Assembly (NCBI GenBank): GCA_014804695.1
Contig: JAAUZJ010000030.1
Location: 62,001-126,000 of the forward strand
Reading direction: 5' to 3'
From: Lachnospiraceae bacterium
GTDB taxonomy: Bacteria > Bacillota > Clostridia > Lachnospirales > Lachnospiraceae
DNA: 64,000 bases
The notes beneath the pieces were generated by a model, which saw only the letters and a program-made list of their open reading frames with translations, ran no database searches and had not been told where the DNA came from. A program made the translations under genes and the position numbers. This document shows positions 61,221 through 64,000 of the stretch, one piece after another. Position 1 is the stretch's first letter. Every line of letters starts with the position of its first letter.

Positions 61221-61313
61221 ATGGATTACTCGGAGGGTGAGTCATTCGTTAGGAAATGATGAGCTGGATAAGGTAACAGGTTGAGATGCCTGTTTTCTTA
61301 CCGGCTCTTTTTT
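61221..61313 (+). promoter_or_regulatory. Transcribed leader with attenuator before the MATE gene
   Basis: About 150 nt separate promoter and MATE start. A TCATT/AATGA hairpin near 61242-61258 is followed by a strong terminator: GAGCTGGATAAGGTAACAGG (61261-61280) with its partner arm at 61289-61307, then TTTTTT. A 12-codon frame (MDYSEGESFVRK) at 61221-61259 lies ahead of it, but the predicted start site falls on its ATG. The terminator must be bypassed to express the pump, so control by attenuation is likely. I recognise no named riboswitch. Confidence 0.65.
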
Positions 61314-61373
61314 GTTAACATAAGGACAGTTCGCGGAGCGTGCTGTCTGTTGTTTTTTAAAGGAGATGAGAAA

Positions 61374-62684
61374 ATGGATATGTTATCTGGAAATGTCAAG
61401 AGTATTTATTTTAAATATTTAGCTGCGGCTTTTGGAAGTGCGCTTATCAGTTCCATTTATGGTATTGTGGATATGGCAATGGTGGGGCAGTATCAGGGAC
61501 CGGGCGGTACGGCCGCGCTTGCAGTTGTAGCCCCAATCTGGAATATAATATACAGTCTGGGGCTCTTAACAGGAATCGGCGGTTCTGTGCTGCTTGGCAC
61601 TGCTAAGGGAAAAGGTGAAAAAAAAGAGCAAAATGAATATTTTTCAGCAGCATTGATATTTACCGTAATCCTTGCGGTGGTTTGCTGGGGCGCCGTTGTG
61701 TTTTTTGATACGGAAATGCTGACTCTTTTTGGTGCAGAGGAAACTTTGTTACCTTTGGCAAAAGAATATCTTGTTCCGATTAAATTTGTAATTCCCGCCT
61801 TTTTATTTAATCAAATGCTGGCGGCATTTTTGCGGAATGATGAAGCTCCGGGACTTGCAACAGCAGCGGTTTTAATCGGCGGAGTATTTAATATTTTTGG
61901 AGATTATTTCTTTGTATTTACGTTGGACATGGGAATAAAGGGCGCAGGATTAGCAACCGCAATAGGGGCGGTCATTACCTGCATGGTCATGATTTCGCAT
62001 TTTTTTACACGTAAAAACAATTTGAGATTTGTTTTTCCTTCTTTTATCTTAAAAAAGGCATGGCAGATATTGGTGGTTGGGTTTTCCACCTTCTTTATTG
62101 ATGTGGCAATGGGCTTTTTGACTATGATTTTTAACAGGCAGATTGTAAGGTATTTTGGAACGGATGCTTTATCTGTTTATGGTGTAATTGTGAATGTCAG
62201 TACGATTGTACAGTGTTGTGCATATAGTGTAGGGCAGGCGGCGCAGCCCATTTTATCTGTCAGCTATGGTTTACATAACTGGGAGCGAATAAAAGGAACA
62301 CTCCGGTATGCGTTGTATACGGTGGCATTTTTCAGTATTGTATGGACAATAGCCATTTGGGCAGTTCCAAATGGATTTATCCGTGTTTTCATGGCCCCAA
62401 CGGAATCTGTCATCCGGATTGCACCATCCATTATGCGCAGCTATGGAATATCATTCCTGTTATTGCCGCTTAATATTTTTTCAACCTATTATTTTCAGTC
62501 TTTAATGAAACCGGGTGCATCTTTCTTTGTTTCTGTTGCAAGGGGGATGGTTGTCAGTGGGATTTTGATTTATGCACTGCCTGCTTTGGCAGGGGCCGGT
62601 TTTATCTGGTTTGCCATGCCGATTACGGAACTGTTGGTGGCATTTGCGGTTATTATTTTGATGATAAGATATACATCGAAGTGA
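61374..62684 (+). CDS. MATE family efflux transporter
   Basis: 436 residues from ATG 61374, which has AAGGAGATG upstream; the longer frame from 61281 would cover the leader terminator region. Twelve membrane helices in two halves: SIYGIVDMAMVGQYQGPGGT, GLLTGIGGSVLLGTAKGKGE, LNQMLAAFLRNDEAPGLATA-type segment, and YGVIVNVSTIVQCCAYSVGQ. Related to but different from the MATE protein at 36192-37565. It probably exports drugs or natural toxins, which fits the attenuator in its leader. Confidence 0.9.
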   Translation: MDMLSGNVKSIYFKYLAAAFGSALISSIYGIVDMAMVGQYQGPGGTAALAVVAPIWNIIYSLGLLTGIGGSVLLGTAKGKGEKKEQNEYFSAALIFTVILAVVCWGAVVFFDTEMLTLFGAEETLLPLAKEYLVPIKFVIPAFLFNQMLAAFLRNDEAPGLATAAVLIGGVFNIFGDYFFVFTLDMGIKGAGLATAIGAVITCMVMISHFFTRKNNLRFVFPSFILKKAWQILVVGFSTFFIDVAMGFLTMIFNRQIVRYFGTDALSVYGVIVNVSTIVQCCAYSVGQAAQPILSVSYGLHNWERIKGTLRYALYTVAFFSIVWTIAIWAVPNGFIRVFMAPTESVIRIAPSIMRSYGISFLLLPLNIFSTYYFQSLMKPGASFFVSVARGMVVSGILIYALPALAGAGFIWFAMPITELLVAFAVIILMIRYTSK

Positions 62685-62744
62685 ATTGGGTGATATAATA
62701 GATGCTATAGCACGGATTTGCGAGTTTAGATGAAAGGCAGAAAA

Positions 62745-64000
62745 ATGAAAAGCGATAAGAAAAGTATATCAAATATACAAAGAACAGGAATTTTAATTAC
62801 ATTGCTTGCGGCGGCGTTTATAACATCAATGTCTACCACGGTAACAGCAAATATGATACCGAATTTTACGCAGTATTTCGGAGTATCATCCAATCTTGCC
62901 CAGTGGCTCACAAGCGGCGCAACACTGATTTCGGGAATCACGATACCGATAACGGCATTTTTAATAAAGAGAGTACCGAACAAAGTATATTTCTTTTCTG
63001 CAATGACCGCATTTACAGTCGGTTCTCTGGCAGCCATTTTATCTGTAAACTTTGAAGTGCTGCTTGTAAGCAGGTTGTTTCAGGCTGTAGGCTGCGGTAT
63101 GCTGCTGTCGTTTGCGCAGATTGTTCTGTTGAAGCTTTATCCGAAAGAAAAACATGGAACAATTATGGCTGCATATTCTATGGCAGCAATGGTATCCTCG
63201 GTTGTAGGACCTACATATGCAGGACTTATTCTGGATTCATTTGGATGGAAAGGCGTTTTTGCGTCACTGTTTATTGTCGGAATCCTGATTATTACTTGCG
63301 GTATCATATTTATGAAAAATATTACAGATAAGGAAGATGCAGATTTAAATATTATGTATGTATTACTTTCTTCATTAGGATTTGCGGCGTTTCTTATCGG
63401 TGTGAGCAATATAAGCGGTGGTTTCTTTTCTTTAAAAGGCGGCGGACTTATACTTGTCGGACTTTTGCTTCTTGGTACTTTTGTAGTTTTACAGCTAAGG
63501 TCCGAAAAACCTATGCTTAATTTGCGTGTGTTCAGGAATCCGGGGTTCAGAATAGCCGTTATACTAAGCCTTTGTATGTATCTTATTTGTATGGGAAACG
63601 CAATGATATTACCTATTTTCTCAAAAGCGATCAGAGGCTTTTCCGATACCGCATATGGGCTTGCAACTATCGTAGGCTCGGTTTTATCGGTTATTACAAC
63701 GCTTTCCGCAGGAAGGCTGTATGATAAAGTCGGGATCAAACCGATGTTTTTTGCGGGAACCGGTTTATTTGCAGTATATTCGGTAATGGGCTTCTTATTC
63801 TCGCAGAATACGTCAATCATATACATAGCTGTTGCATTTGCAGTACAGACGATTGCCATGTCATCTTTAAATTCACCGACAACCGCAATGGCACTGAGCG
63901 GACTTGAAGGAAAGGAACGGGTTGACGGTAGTGCAATCTTTAACACACTGAGGCAGATTTCAAGTTCGCTGGCATCCACGCTTTCTGTGCTGATTTACAC
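62745..64000 (+). CDS. MFS efflux transporter, DHA2 (EmrB/QacA)-type, 3' partial
   Basis: The frame from ATG 62745 is open to the end of the window, about 418 residues, so the C-terminus is missing. Segments: TTVTANMIPNFTQYFGVSSN, WLTSGATLISGITIPITAFL, RLFQAVGCGMLLSFAQIVLL and the motif-C-like SSVVGPTYAGLILDSFGWKG. It continues with FLIGVSNISGG and LRVFRNPGFRIAVILSLCMY. This is the layout of 14-helix drug:H+ antiporters. It lies 60 bp behind the MATE gene on the same strand, so two multidrug-type pumps may share one transcript. The ribosome site (AAAGGCAG) is moderate. Confidence 0.88.
   Translation, partial: MKSDKKSISNIQRTGILITLLAAAFITSMSTTVTANMIPNFTQYFGVSSNLAQWLTSGATLISGITIPITAFLIKRVPNKVYFFSAMTAFTVGSLAAILSVNFEVLLVSRLFQAVGCGMLLSFAQIVLLKLYPKEKHGTIMAAYSMAAMVSSVVGPTYAGLILDSFGWKGVFASLFIVGILIITCGIIFMKNITDKEDADLNIMYVLLSSLGFAAFLIGVSNISGGFFSLKGGGLILVGLLLLGTFVVLQLRSEKPMLNLRVFRNPGFRIAVILSLCMYLICMGNAMILPIFSKAIRGFSDTAYGLATIVGSVLSVITTLSAGRLYDKVGIKPMFFAGTGLFAVYSVMGFLFSQNTSIIYIAVAFAVQTIAMSSLNSPTTAMALSGLEGKERVDGSAIFNTLRQISSSLASTLSVLIY

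Noticed and set aside
63137-63979. A long open frame on the minus strand (280 codons)
   Set aside because: It is the antisense shadow of the MFS transporter on the plus strand, whose translation shows clear family segments.

Overview
The window looks like chromosomal DNA of a Gram-positive anaerobe of the Clostridia, most likely a Lachnospiraceae-type gut bacterium. The base composition is AT-leaning. Ribosome binding sites are strong AGGAGG types and intrinsic terminators are frequent. Marker genes fit this group: PcrA, an RlmCD-type methyltransferase, infC-rpmI-rplT, thrS, TrkA/TrkH, C_GCAxxG_C_C and DUF1540 proteins, Fe-S aldo/keto reductases and an Rpn-type nuclease. The species cannot be set from this alone.

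Layout. 1-2721: the tail of a zinc-ribbon protein, then pcrA. 2746-8362: a complete transposon, delimited by 28-bp imperfect inverted repeats and an 8-bp target duplication (AAACATAA). It carries two different zinc-ribbon DDE transposases, an Mrr-like PD-(D/E)XK nuclease between them, and a cargo run of four small membrane proteins and one lipoprotein; its right end is tandemly duplicated. 8519-16757: acidic-tail membrane protein, RlmCD-type methyltransferase, two lipoproteins, a PAS/EAL c-di-GMP phosphodiesterase and a HAD phosphatase. 16872-24932: membrane-anchored trigger-factor-like isomerase, YeiH-type exporter, two tail-to-tail Fe-S aldo/keto reductases, two long foldback hairpins, a HAD protein and a soluble PocR chemoreceptor. 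25150-34020: SEC-C protein, C_GCAxxG_C_C protein, thrS, a GT-C-like membrane protein, DUF1540 protein, a lipoprotein, the infC-rpmI-rplT operon with its attenuated leader, and pepD. 34190-37871: thioesterase, GGDEF-EAL protein, tRNA-Pro(AGG), MATE pump. 38015-45864: a 2581-residue secreted protein whose promoter has a G9 tract between its -35 and -10 boxes. 46056-55281: a PIN toxin-antitoxin pair between two identical-stem hairpins, DegV, a Cache chemoreceptor, an AGCS symporter, trkA-trkH and a PuuD-like hydrolase. 55287-64000: a nucleoid-associated protein, a PAS protein, an Rpn nuclease, a racemase, a diguanylate cyclase, a second MATE pump behind an attenuator-like leader, and a truncated DHA2-type MFS pump.

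How the parts work together. Three c-di-GMP proteins (one with an intact GGDEF, two with intact EAL and degenerate GGDEF) and two chemoreceptors suggest a cell that adjusts motility and attachment, which fits the giant secreted protein with a probably phase-variable promoter. The two signals most worth following are the two-transposase plus nuclease transposon (2746-8362) and the poly-G promoter (38015-38043). All family assignments rest on reading motifs in the translated sequence; no database search was possible.
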